Part shown: one piece after another, positions 24,801 to 36,300 of the stretch
Layout of the letters: every line of letters begins with the position of its first letter
Numbering within the stretch: the stretch's first letter is position 1
Assembly (NCBI RefSeq): GCF_029407905.1
Contig: NW_026577882.1
Span: 1,550,001 to 1,614,000, forward strand
Reading direction: 5' to 3'
Length of the DNA stretch: 64,000 nucleotides
From: Bubalus kerabau
Taxonomy: Eukaryota; Chordata; Mammalia; Artiodactyla; Bovidae
Notes under the pieces: model-generated
What the model was told of the DNA's origin: nothing
What the model saw: the letters and a program-made list of their open reading frames with translations, nothing else
Databases searched by the model: none
Made by a program: the position numbers and the translations under genes

Positions 24801-25690
24801 CGGTGTTCCTTTCGAGTGAGACCGGTATGTCGGGGAATTTTGAGATTGCATCAAGGGTGCCAAGTACCGTTTCGCACTTCAAGACAGAAAGTGGGACTTC
24901 TCTTGAGTCGCTGTAGCGGGCAAGGGCCTCATCTAGCGCTGATGGGGGAACTACGTGGATTTTCTCGAGTTTCGGCGGGATTCTCGAGTTACGATGTCGA
25001 ATTCAGGCTTCCAATTGTATTGGCCCAGGGAAGTCCAATCTTCAAATCGATTTGCGAGGGAGAGCTGGCGATTGCTCTCTAGTAACTGCAGTGCAAAATA
25101 GACCTCATCTAGGCTTGTGTCCAGGACAGAGTTTTCCTCTCCAGGTGTGACAGGAACTCGGGGTTGCATTCCAGACTCACACGGGGAGTCAGGCCTCGTC
25201 TCGAGGGGAAGCAAAGGACTCTGCTCTCCCTTCAGGTCCTGACAGGTATCTCTTGGAGCCAACTGAGAGGCCTAAAGAGAGTCAAGCCTCCTGTGGAGTC
25301 TGGAGAGAGGACTCGGTTTTGCTCTCCATGCCAGTCAGGAAACAAGTCCCTCATCTCGTGATGACGGGGGCGTATCGTGGGTTTTCTCGAGCTGCGGTGC
25401 CTGAATGGATTTTCCGAAGAGGTACGACGGGGAGCTCAGGGAGACTCTCTTCAGGAGTCAGGGAAGTCAGGTCTCCATGCGCATGGCGATGGGGAGCGGG
25501 TCTTTGCTCTCGAGTCATGGTAGGGGAATCGGACCTCAAGACGCGCCGAAGGACTCTCAAGGTCTTTCTCGGGTCGCAGCAGGAAACCCTGGGTTTCCTG
25601 GACTTGAGCCGGTGACCTCAGGTAGATTCTCAAGGTGCCTCTGAGAATTCAGGGATACTGTGGAGTTAGGACGGGCCTCTCGAGACTCAT
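9829..25690 (+). repeat. Satellite I-like array, type A (diverged monomers)
   Basis: About 11 monomers with register marks from 11192 to 25252, mostly 1399-1411 bp apart. Two steps (22413-23832 and 23832-25252) are 1419-1420 bp because of a short insertion near 22916 and 24341; a similar one is near 18703. Monomers differ from each other at many positions, with single-base indels and C-to-T and G-to-A changes at former CpGs. The CCACGTGG motif and CTCGAG anchors persist. Most monomers keep GAATTC in GGGGAATTCAGGC. Open frames up to 325 codons occur (for example 14061-15038) but overlap frames on both strands and have no protein features. I treat the stretch as non-coding satellite. Confidence 0.88.
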
Positions 25691-28600
25691 ATGGGTATGA
25701 GCAATGGAAGAGGGCCTCACCTCGAGGGGAGACAGGAACCTCAGGTTTCCTCTCCGTTTCGGACTCCGACCGCAGGGTCCCTGCTGAGTTGGGACAGGAG
25801 AGTCAGGCCTCGTCTTGTCTGAGGAAGGGAACTCCGCTGGCCTCTCGAGTTGCTCAGGGGGTCTCAGGCCCCTCGTCGAGCTGTGTGTGGAACTCGCGGG
25901 TCTTTGCGAATGATGCACGGGGGTGGCAGTGCCCCTTCGTGTTGTGCCTTCACCCGCAGGGTTGCCTTCGAGGAGGGGTCCGGGCCTCGGGTCCTTCTCA
26001 AGAGCGGACCGGGGAATCGGGGGCGTTCGGCATGTGGCACCACCCACGTGGTTCGTCTCGAATTTCCTCGGGAGACCGGCCTCATGCTGAGGTGCGCAGG
26101 GAAGGCCGGGAACCCCTTCCAGACCACGCAGAGGAATCGAATCTCCTGTCGCGATCAGGAGGGGAGAAGGGGCTCAGAGGAAGCGGTGCCGGGACCCTCG
26201 GTGTTCCCCTCAGGGGACCCCGGCTTGTCGGGGGACTTTTGGGGGTCGCAGGAAGGCTGTCAGGGACCGTTTCGCCCTTCAGGGCGGACAGGGGACTTCC
26301 CTTGAGACGCCGTCGCGGGCAAGGGCCTCATCTTGCCAAGAGATGGGAACCACGTGGATTTTCTCGAGTTGCGGCGGCATTCTCGAGTTACGACGGGGAT
26401 CTCAGCCTTCCCCTTGGGTTGGCCCTGGGAAGCCCAATCTTCCCCTCGGGTTGCGAGGGAAAGCTGGGGGTTGCGCTCGAGTCACTGCAGGGCCGAAGAG
26501 ACCTCACCTAGGCGTGTGTCCGGGACCTAATATTCCTCTCCAGGGAAGGCAGGGATCTCGGGGTTGCATTCCAGGCTCCCCCGGGGAGTCAGGCCTCGTC
26601 TCGAGGGGAAGCCAAGGCCTCCGCTCTCCTCTCGAGTCGCGACGCGGGTCTCTTGGAGCCCCCTGAGCGGCCTCAAGGGAGTCCAGCCTCCTCTTCCCTT
26701 TGGAGAGAGGACCCGGGATTGCTCTCCAGGCCATGCAGGAAAAGAAGGCCCTCAGCTCGCGAGGATGGGGGCGTCTCAGTGGTTTCCTCGAGCTGCGGCG
26801 CCCGTGGGGGTTTTCTCCCGAGGCACGACGAGGATCTCAGGGAGCCTCTCGTGTGGCGCCAGGGAAGTCAGGTCTCCATGCGCGTGGTGAGGGGGAGCGC
26901 GTCCTGGCTCTCGAGTCATGGGAGGGGACTAGGGCCTCAAGACGCGTTGAAGAAGGACTCTCGAGGTCTTTCTCGGGGGGCGGCGGGAAACCCTCGTTTC
27001 CCTCGCCTTCTGCCGGGGACCTTAGGGAACTTCCCAGGGTGCCTCTGAGAGGCGAGGGATGCTGTGGAGTTGGCGGGGCCCCTCGGGACTCCGCTGGGTC
27101 TGGCGAAACGGAAGAGGGCCTCACCTCTAGGGGAGGCAGGAACCTCAGGCTTCCTCTCCGTTTCGGACTCCGACCGCAGGGTCCCTGCAGATTTCGGACA
27201 GGAGAGTCAGGCATCGTCTTGTCTGAGGAAGGGAACTCCGCTGGCCTCAGGAGGTGCTCAGGGAGTCTCAGGCCCCTCGTCGAGCTGTGTGTGGAACCCG
27301 CGGGTCTTTGCTCACGATGCCCGGGGTTGGCAGTGCCCCTTCGTGTTTTGCCTTCACCCACAGGGTTGCCTTCGAAGAGGGGTCCGGGCCTCGGGTCCTT
27401 CTCAAGAGCGGACCGGGGAATCGGGGGCATTCGGCATGTGGCCCCACCCACGTGGCTCGTCTCGAATTTCCTTGTGAGACCGGCCTCATACTGAGGTGCG
27501 CCGGGAAGGCAGGGAACCCCTTCCAGACAACGCAGGGGAATCGCCTCTCCTTTCACGATCAGGAGGGGAGAAGGGGCTCAGAGGAAGCGGTGCCGGGACC
27601 CTCGGTGTTCCCCTCGGGGCACCCCGCCGTGTCAAGGGACTTTTGGGGGTCGCAGGAAGGCTGTCAGGGACCGTTTCGCCCTTCAGGGCGGAACAGGGGA
27701 CTTCCCTTGAGACGCCGTAGCGGGCAAGGGCCTCATCTCGCCAAGAGGTGGGAACCACGTGGTTTTTCTCGAGTTGCGGCCGCATTCTCGAGTTACGACG
27801 GGGATCTCAGCCTTCCCCTTGGGTTGGCCCTGGGAAGCCCAATCTTCCCCTCGGGTTGCGAGGGAAAGCTGGGGGTTGCGCTCGAGTCACTGCAGGGCCG
27901 AAGAGACCTCACCTAGGCGTGTGTCCGGGACCTAATATTCCACTCCAGGGAAGGCAGGAATCTCGGGGTTGCATTCCAGGCTCCCCCGGGGAGTCAGGCC
28001 TCGTCTCGAGGGGAAGCCAAGGACTCCGCTCTCCTCTCGAGTCGCGACGCGGGTCTCTTGGAGCCCCCTGAGCGGCCTCAAGGGAGTCCAGCCTCCTCTA
28101 CCGTTTGGAGAGAGGACCCGGGATTGCTCTCCAGGCCATGCAGGATAAGAAGGCCCTCAGCTCGCGGGGACGGGGGCGTCTCAGGGATTTCCTCGAGCTG
28201 CGGCGCCCTTGGGGGTTTTCTCCCGAGGCACGACGAGGATCTCAGGGAGCCTCTCGTGCGGTGCCAGGGAAGTCAGGTCTCCATGCGCATGGCGAGGGGG
28301 AGCGCGTCCTGGCTCTCGAGTCACGGGAGGGGACTAGGGCCTCGAGATGCGTTGAAGAAGGACTCTCGAGGTCTTTGTCGGGGGGCGGCGGGAAACCCTC
28401 GTTTCCCTCGCCTTCTGCCGGGGACCTTAGGGAACTTCCCAGGGTGCCTCTGAGAGGCGAGGGATCCTGTGGAGGTGGCGGGGCCCCTACGACTCCGCTG
28501 GGTCTGGCGCAATGGAAGAGGGCCTCACCTCGAGGGGAGGCAGGAACCTCAGGCTTCCTCTCCGTTTCGGACTCCGACCGCAGGGTCCCTGCAGAGTTGG

Positions 28601-30285
28601 GACAGGAGAGTCAGGCCTCGTCTTGTCTGAGGAAGGGAACCCCGCTGGCCTCTCGAGTTGCTCAGGGGGTCTCAGGCCCCTCGTCGAGCTGTGTGTGGAA
28701 CCTGCGGGTCTTTGCGGACGATGCACGGGGGTGGCAGTGCCCCTTCGTGTTGTGCCTTCACCCACAGGGTTGCCTTCGAAGAGGGGTCCGGGCCTCGGGT
28801 CCTTCTCAAGAGCGGACCGGGGAATCGGGGGCGTTCGGCCTGTGGCCCCACCCACGTGGCTCGTCTCGAATTTCCTCGTGAGACCGGCCTCATCCTGAGG
28901 TGCGCCGGGAAGGCCGGGAACCCCTTCCAGACCACGCAGGGGAATCGCCTCTCCTGTCGCGATCAGGAGGGGGGAAGGGGCTCAGAGGAAGCGGTGCCGG
29001 GACCCTCGGTGTTCCCCTCGGGGGACCCCGGCGTGTCGGGGGACTTTTGGGGGTCGCAGGAAGGCTGTCAGGGACCGTTTCGCCCTTCAGGGCGGAAAAG
29101 GGGACTTCCCTTGAGACGCCGTCGCGGGCAAGGGACTCATCTTGCCAAGACGTGGGAACCACGTGGTTTTTCTCGAGTTGCGGCGGGATTCTCGAGTTAC
29201 GACGGGGATCTCAGCCTTCCCCTTGGGTTGGCCCTGGGAAGCCCAATCTTCCCCTCGGGTGTCGAGGGAAAGCTGGGGGTTGCGCTCGGGTCACTGCAGG
29301 GCCGAAGAGACCTCACCTAGGCGTGTGTCCGGGACCTAATATTCCTCTCCAGGGAAGGCAGGGATCTCGGGGTTGCATTCCAGGCTCCCCCGGGGAGTCA
29401 GGCCTCGTCTCGAGGGGAAGCCAAGGACTCCGCTCTCCTCTCGAGTCGCGACGCGGGTCTCTTGGAGCCCCCTGAGCGGCCTCAAGGGAGTCCAGCCTCC
29501 TTTTCCGTTTGGAGAGAGGACCCAGGATTGCTCTGCAGGCCATGCAGGAAAAGAAGGCCCTCAGCTCGCGAGGACGGGGGCGTCTCAGGGGTTTCCTCGA
29601 GCTGCGGCGCCCGTGGGCTTTTTCTCCTGAGGCCCGACGAGGATCTCAGGGAGCCTCCAGTGCGGCGCCAGGGAAGTCAGGTCTCCATGCACATGGCGAG
29701 GGGGAGCGCGTCATGGCTCTCGAGTCACGGGAGGGGACTAGGGCCTCGAGACGCGTTGAAGAAGGACTCTCGAGGTCTTTCTCGGGGGGCGGCGGGAAAC
29801 CCTCGTTTCCCTCGCCTTCTGCCGGGGACCTTAGGGAACTTCCCAGGGTGCCTCTGAGAGGCGAGGGATCCTGTGGAGGTGGCGGGGCCCCTCGGGACTC
29901 CGCTGGGTCTGGCGCAACGGAAGAGGTCCTCATCTGGTTGGGAGGCAAGAATCTCAGGCTTCCTCTCCGTTTCGGACTCCGACTGCAGGGGCCCTGCAGA
30001 GTTGGGACAGGAGAGTCAGGCCTTGTCTTGTCTGAGGAAGGGAACCCCGCTTGCCTCTCGAGTTGTTCAGGGGGCCACAGGCACCTCGTCGTGCTGTGTG
30101 TGGAACCCGCGGGTCTTTCCGGACGATGCACGGGGATGTCAATGCCGCTTAGGTCTGTGCCTTCACCCACAGGGTTGCCTTCGAAGAGGGGTACGTCATC
30201 GGGTTCTTCTCAAGTGCGGACCGGGGAATCGGGGTCGTTCGGCGTGTGGCACCACCCACGTGGCTCATTTCAAATGTCCTCGTGA
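25691..30285 (+). repeat. Satellite I-like array, homogeneous type B block 1
   Basis: About three monomers (marks 26652, 28057, 29461; steps 1404-1405) that are far more alike than their type A neighbours. Diagnostic text: TTTCGGACTCCGACCGCAG, GGCCGAAGAGACCTCACC, TAGGCGTGTGTCCGGGACC, GGGGATCTCAGCCTTCCCC and GGTCTCAGGCCCCTCGTCG. CpGs are kept where type A has CA or TG, for example TCCGGGACC against TCCAGGACC. The EcoRI site of type A is replaced by GGATCTCAGC. The left edge (25640-26300) is a mixture of both types. The right edge changes into the hybrid tract at about 30285. Open frames reach 283 codons but are not credible genes. Confidence 0.85.
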
Positions 30286-32225
30286 GACCGGCCTCCTCCT
30301 GAGGTGCGCCAGGAAGGCTGGGAACCCCTTCCAGACCACGCAGGGGAATCGACTCTCCTGTCGCGATCAGGAGGGGAGAAGGGGCTCAGATGAAGCGGTG
30401 CGGGGACCCTCGGTGTTCCCCTCGAGGGAACCAGCCGTGTCGGGGAACTTTTGGGGTCACATGAAGCCTGTCAGGTCCCGTTTCGCACTTCAGGGCGGAA
30501 CAGGGGACTTCCCTTGAGACGCCGTCACGGGCAAGGGCCTCATCTTGGGAAGAGGTGGGAACCACGTGGTTTTTCTCGAGTTGCGGCGGGATTCTCGTGT
30601 TACGACGGGGGATTACAGGCTTCCTCTTGTGTCGGCCCTGGGTAGCCCAATCTTCTATTCTAGTGGCGAGGGAAAGCTGGGGGTTGCGCTCGAGTCACTG
30701 CAGGGCCAAAGAGACCTCATCTAGGCGTGTGTCCAGGACCTAATGCTCCTCTCCAGGGAAGACAAGGATCTCGGAGTTGCATCCCATGCTCCCCCGGGGA
30801 GTCAGGCCTCGCCTCGAGGGGAAGCAAAGGACTCCGCTCTCCACCCGAGTCGCGACGCGGATATCTTGGTGCCCCCTGAGTGGCCTCAAGGGAGTCCAGC
30901 CTCCTCTTCACTTTTGAGAGAGGACTCGTGATTACTCTCCAGGCCAGGCAGGAAAAAAAGGCCCTCACCTCGCGAGAACGGGGGCATCTCAGGGGTTTCC
31001 TCGAGCTGCGGCACCCGTGGGGGTTTTCTCCCGAGGCATTATGAGGATCTCAGAGAGCCTCTCGTGCGGTTCCAGGGAAGTCATGTCTCCATGCACGTGG
31101 CGAGAAGGAGCGCGTCATTGTTTTCGAGTCATGGGAGGGGACTAGGGCCTCAAGACGCGTTGAAGAAGGACTCTCGATGTCTTTCTCGGGTTGCAGCGGG
31201 AAACCCTCGTTTCCCCCGACTTCTGCCGGGGACCTGAGGAAACTTCCCAGGGTGCCTCTGAGAGGTGAGGGACGCTGTGGATTTGGCGGGGCCTCTCGGG
31301 ACTCCACTGGGTTTGTCGCAATGGAAGAGGGCCTCATCTCGAGTGGAGGCAGGAACCTCAGGCTTCCTCTCCAATTCTGACTCTGATCGTAGTGTCCCTG
31401 CAGAGTTGGGACAGGAGAGTCAGGCTATGTCTTTTCTGAGGAATGGAACTCCGCTTGCTCTCGAGTTGTTCATAGGGTTTCAGGCCCCTTGTCAAACTGT
31501 GTGTGGAATCTGCAGGTTTTTCCAGACGATGCATGGGGGTGTCAGTGACCCTTCGTTTTGTGTCTTCATCCACAGGGTTGCCTTCGAAGAGGTGTCCGGG
31601 CATCGTGTTCTTATGAAGAGCGGACTGGGAAATCGGGGTCGTTCAGCATTTGGCACCACCCACGTGGCTAGTCTCGAATTTCCTCATGAAACCGGCCTCA
31701 TCCTGAGGTGTGCCGTGTAGGTCATGAAACCCTTCCAGACAAAGCAGAGGAATCGACCCTCCTGTGGCGATCAGGAGGGGAGAAGTGGCTCAGATGAAGT
31801 GCTGCTGGGAACCTCGGTGTTTCCCTCAAGTGAGACAGGTATGTCGGGTAACTTTTGGGTTCGCATAATGCGTTCCAAGTACCGTTTCGCTCTTCAAATT
31901 GGAACGTGGGACTTCTCTTGGGGTGCTCCAGCGGGCAAGGGCCTCATCTTGGAATGACTGGGGAACCACTTGGTTTTTCTCTAGTTGCGGTGGGATATTT
32001 GAGTTACCACAGGGAATTCATGCTTCCTGTTGTGTTGGCACACAAAAGTCTTATCTTCCATTCGAGATTCGAGGAAGAGCTGGAGGTGTGTTCTAGTCAC
32101 TGAAGGCAAAAGAGACCCCACCAAGGCTTGTGTGCAGGACCTAATGTTCATGTCAAGGGGCGACAGGAATCTCGGGGTTGCATTCCAGACTCACCCTGGA
32201 GTCAGGCCTCGTCTCGAGGGGAAGC
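30286..32225 (+). repeat. Hybrid A/B satellite tract, copy 1
   Basis: This 1.94-kb tract mixes type A and B text and has private variants: CCTCCTC for CCTCATC at 30290, TCTATTCTAGTGGCGAG near 30650, ATATCTTGGTGCCCCCTG at the register mark 30865, AGGCTATGTCTTTTCTGAGG near 31420 and GGGGTGCTCCAGCGGGC near 31920. All recur at 50114-52055, shifted by 19,829 bp, with a few per cent difference. It forms the right shoulder of type B block 1. Confidence 0.85.
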
Positions 32226-33300
32226 GAAGGACTCCGCTCTCCTCTCGAGTTGCGACGGGTATCTCTTGGAGCCCACTGAGTGGCCTAAAGGGAGTCAAGC
32301 CTCCTGTGGAGTTTGGAGAGAGGACTCGTGATTGCTCTCCAGGCCATGCAGGAAAAGAAGGCCATCATCTCGCGATGAAGGGGGGGTCTCGTGGGTTTTC
32401 CCGAGCTGCGGCGCCAGTGTGGGGTTTCTCACGAGGTATAATGGGGAGCTCAGGGAGCCTCTCGTGTGGCGCCATGGAAGTCAGGTCCCCATGAGATGGC
32501 TAGGGGGAGCTCGTCATTGCTCTCGAGTCATGGTAGGGGAATCGGGCCTCAAGAGGCGTTGAAGAACGACTCTCAAGGTCTTTTTCCGGTTGCGGCAGGA
32601 AACCCTGGTTTTTCTCGACTTGTGCTGGTGACCTCAGGGAGCTTAACATGGTGCCTCTGAGAAGTCAGGGATTCTGTGGAGTTGGGAGGGGCCACTCGGG
32701 ACACCACTGGGTGTGGTATAATGCAAGAGGGCCTCATCTCGTGTTGAGGAAGGAACCTCAGGGTTCCTCTCCATTTCAGACTCCGATCTCAGGATTCCTG
32801 CAGAGTTGGGACAGGAGTCAGGCCTCGTATTCTGTGGAGAAATGAAACTTAGCTTGCCTCTCGAGTTGTTCACGAGGTAACAGGTCACTTGTCGAGCTGT
32901 ATGTGGAACCTTCAGAATTTTCCAAACGATGCACGGGTGTGCAGGGCCCCTCCTTGTTGTGCCTTCATCCAACGGGATGCATTCGAAGAAGTGTACGGGC
33001 ATCGGGTTCTTATTAATAGCGGACCGGGAAATGGGGTCTTTCCGTATGTGGCACCACCCACGAGGCTACATCTCCAATTTCCTCGTGAGACCGGCCTCAT
33101 CCTGAGGTGCGCTGGGAAGATTGGTAACGCCTTCCAGACAAAGCAGGAGAATCGACACTCCTATTGCAATCAGGAGGGGAGAAAGGGCTCAAATGATGTG
33201 GTGTGGGGAACATGGGTGTTCCCCTCGAGTGAGGCATGTATGTTGGGGAACTTTGGGGGTGCCATCATGGGTGCTAAGTACTGTTTTGCACTTCAGTGGG
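32226..33300 (+). repeat. Type A satellite stretch between the two type B blocks
   Basis: This is less than one monomer of type A text, with the register mark at 32265. It is a mosaic. Its first part shares GAAGCGAAGG and GCCATCATCTCGCGATGAAG with positions 140-290 of the window. CCCCATGAGATGGCTAGG at about 32487 recurs at about 55157. From about 32711 onward it matches 63465-64000. Confidence 0.8.
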
Positions 33301-36300
33301 AACGTGGACATCTTTTGAGACGCTGTGGAGGGCAAGGGGCTCATGCTGCGAAGACGATGGAACCACGTGGTTTTTCTCGAGTTGTGGCGGGATTCTCGAG
33401 TTATGATGGGGATTTCAGGCTTCCTCTTGTGTTGGCCCTGGGAAGCCCAAACTTCCCTTCGAGTTGCGAGCGAAAGCTGGGGGTTGTGCTCGAGTCACTG
33501 CAGGGCCAAAGAGACCTCATCTAGGCGTGTGTCCAGGACCTAATAGTCCTCTCATGGAAAGACAAGGATCTCGGGGTCGCACTCCAGACTCCCCCGGGGA
33601 GTCAGGCCTCGCCTCGAGGGGAAGCAAAGGACTGCGCTCTCCTATCGGGCCACGACGCGGATCTCTTGGAGCCCACTGAGTGGCCTCAAGGGAGTCAAGC
33701 CTCCTCTTCCGTTTGGAGAGAGGACCCGGGATTGCTCTCCAGGCCATGCAGGAAAAGAAGGCCCTCAGCTCGCGAGGACGGGGGCGTCTCAGGGGTTTCC
33801 TCGAGCTGCGGCGCCCGTGGGGGTTTTCCCCCGAGACACGACGAGGATCTCAGGGAGCCTCTCGTGCGGCGCCAGGGAAGTCAGGTCTCCATGCGCGTGG
33901 CGAGGGGGAGCGCGTCCTGGCTCTCAAGTCACGGGAGGGGACTATGGCCTCGAGACGCATTGAAGAAGGACTCTCGAGGTCTTTCTCGGGGGGCGGCGGC
34001 AAACCCTCGTTTCCCTCGCCTTCTGCCAGGGACCTTAGGGAACTTGCCAGGGTGCCTCTGAGAGGCGAGGGATCCTGTGGAGGTGGCGGTGCCCCTCGGG
34101 ACTCCGCTGGGTCTGGAGCAACGGAAGAGGGCCTCACCTCGAGGGGAGGCAGGAACCTCAGGCTTCCTCTGCGTTTCGGACTCCGACCGCAGGGTCCCTG
34201 CAGAGTTGGGACAGGAGAGTCAGGCCTCGTCTTGTCTGAGGAAGGGAACCCCGCTGGCCTCTCGAGTTGCTCAGGGGGTCTCAGGCCCCTCGTCGAGCTG
34301 TGTGTGGAACCCGCGGGTCTTTGCGGACGATGCACGGGGGTGGCAGTGCCCCTTCGTGTTGTGCCTTCACCCACAGGGTTGCCTTCGAAGAGGGGTCCGG
34401 GCCTCGGGTCCTTCTCAAGAGCGGACCGGGGAATCGGGGGCGTTCGGCATGTGGCCCCACCCACGTGGCTCGTCTCGAATTTCCTCGTGAGACCGGCCTC
34501 ATCCTGAGGTGCGCCGGGAAGGCCGGGAACCCCTTCCAGACCACGCAGGGGAATCGCCTCTCCTGTCGCGATCAGGAGGGGAGAAGGGGCTCAGAGGAAG
34601 CGGTGCCGGGACCCTCGGTGTTCCCCTCGGGGGACCCCGGCGTGTCAGGGGACTTTTCGGGGTCGCAGGAAGGCTGTCAGGGACCGTTTCGCCCTTCAGC
34701 GCGGAACAGGGGACTTCCCTTGAGACGCCGTCGCGGGCAAGGGCCTCATCTTGCCAAGAGGTGGGAACCACGTGGTTTTTCTTGAGTAGCGGCGGGATTC
34801 TCGAGTTACGACGGGGATCTCAGCCTTCCCCTTGGGTTGGCCCTGGGAAGCCCAATCTTCCCCTCGGGTTGCGAGGGAAAGCTGGGGGTTGCGCTCAAGT
34901 CACTGCAGGGCCGAAGAGACCTCACCTAGGCGTGTGTCCGGGACCTAATATTCCTCTCCAGGGAAGGCAGGCATCTCGGGGTTGCATTCCAGGCTCCCCC
35001 GGGGAGTCAGGCCTCGTCTCGAGGGGAAGCCAAGGACTCCGCTCTCCTCTCGAGTCGCGACGCGGGTCTCTTGGAGCCCCCTGAGCGGCCTCAAGGGAGT
35101 CCAGCCTCCTCTTCCGTTTGGAGAGACGACCCGGGATTGCTCTCCAGGCCATGCAGGAAAAGAAGGCCCTCAGCTCGCGAGGACGGGGGCGTCTCAGGGG
35201 TTTCCTCGAGCTGCGGCGCCCGTGGGGGTTTTCTCCCGAGGCGCGACGAGGATCTCAGGGAGCCTCTCGTGCGGCGCCAGGGAAGTCAGGTCTCCGTGCG
35301 TGTGGCAAGGGGGAGCGCGTCCTGGCTCTCGAGTCACGGGAGGGGACTAGGGCCTCGAGACGCGTTGAAGAAGGACTCTCGAGGTCTTTGTCGGGGGGGC
35401 GGCGGGAAACCCTCGTGTCCCTCGCCTTCTGCCGGGGACCTTAGGGAACTTCCCAGGGTGCCTCTGAGAGGCGAGGGATCCTGTGGAGGTGGCGGGGCAC
35501 CTCGGGACTCCGCTGGGTCTGGCGCAACGGAAGAGGGCCTCACCTCGAGGGGAGGCAGGAACCTCAGGCTTCCTCTCCGTTTCGGACTCCGACCGCAGGG
35601 TCCCTGCAGAATTGGGACAGGAGAGTCAGGCCTCGTCTTGTCTGAGGAAGGGAACCCCGCTGGCCTCTCGAGTTGCTCAGGGGGTCTCAGGCCCCTCGTC
35701 GAGCTGTGTGTGGAACCCGCGGGTCTTTGCGGACGATGCACGGGGGTGGCAGTGCCCCTTCGTGTTGTGCCTTCACCCACAGGGTTGCCTTCGAAGAGGG
35801 GTCCGGGCCTCGGGTCCTTCTCAAGGGCGGACCGGGGAATCGGGGGCGTTCGGCATGTAGCCCCACCCACGTGGCTCGTCTCCAATTTCCTCGTGAGACC
35901 GGCCTCATCCTGAGGTGCGCCGGGAAGGCCGGGAACCCCTTCCAGACCACGCAGGGGAATCGCCTCTCCTGTCGCGGTCAGGAGGGGAGAAGGGGCTCAG
36001 AGGAAGCGGTGCCGGGACCCTCGGTGTTCCCCTCGAGGGAACCCGGCGTGTCGGGGGACTTTTGGGGGTCGCAGGAAGGCTGTCAGGGACCGTTTCGCCC
36101 TTCAGGGCGGAACAGGGGACTTCCCTTGAGACGCCGTGGCGGGCAAGGGCCTCGTCTTGCCAAGAGGTGGGAACCACGTGGTTTTTCTCGAGTTGTGGCG
36201 GGATTCTCGAGTTACGACGGGGATCTCAGCCTTCCCCTTGGGTTGGCCCTGGGAAGCCCAATCTTCCCCTCGGGTTGCGAGGGAAAGCTGGGGGTTGCGC

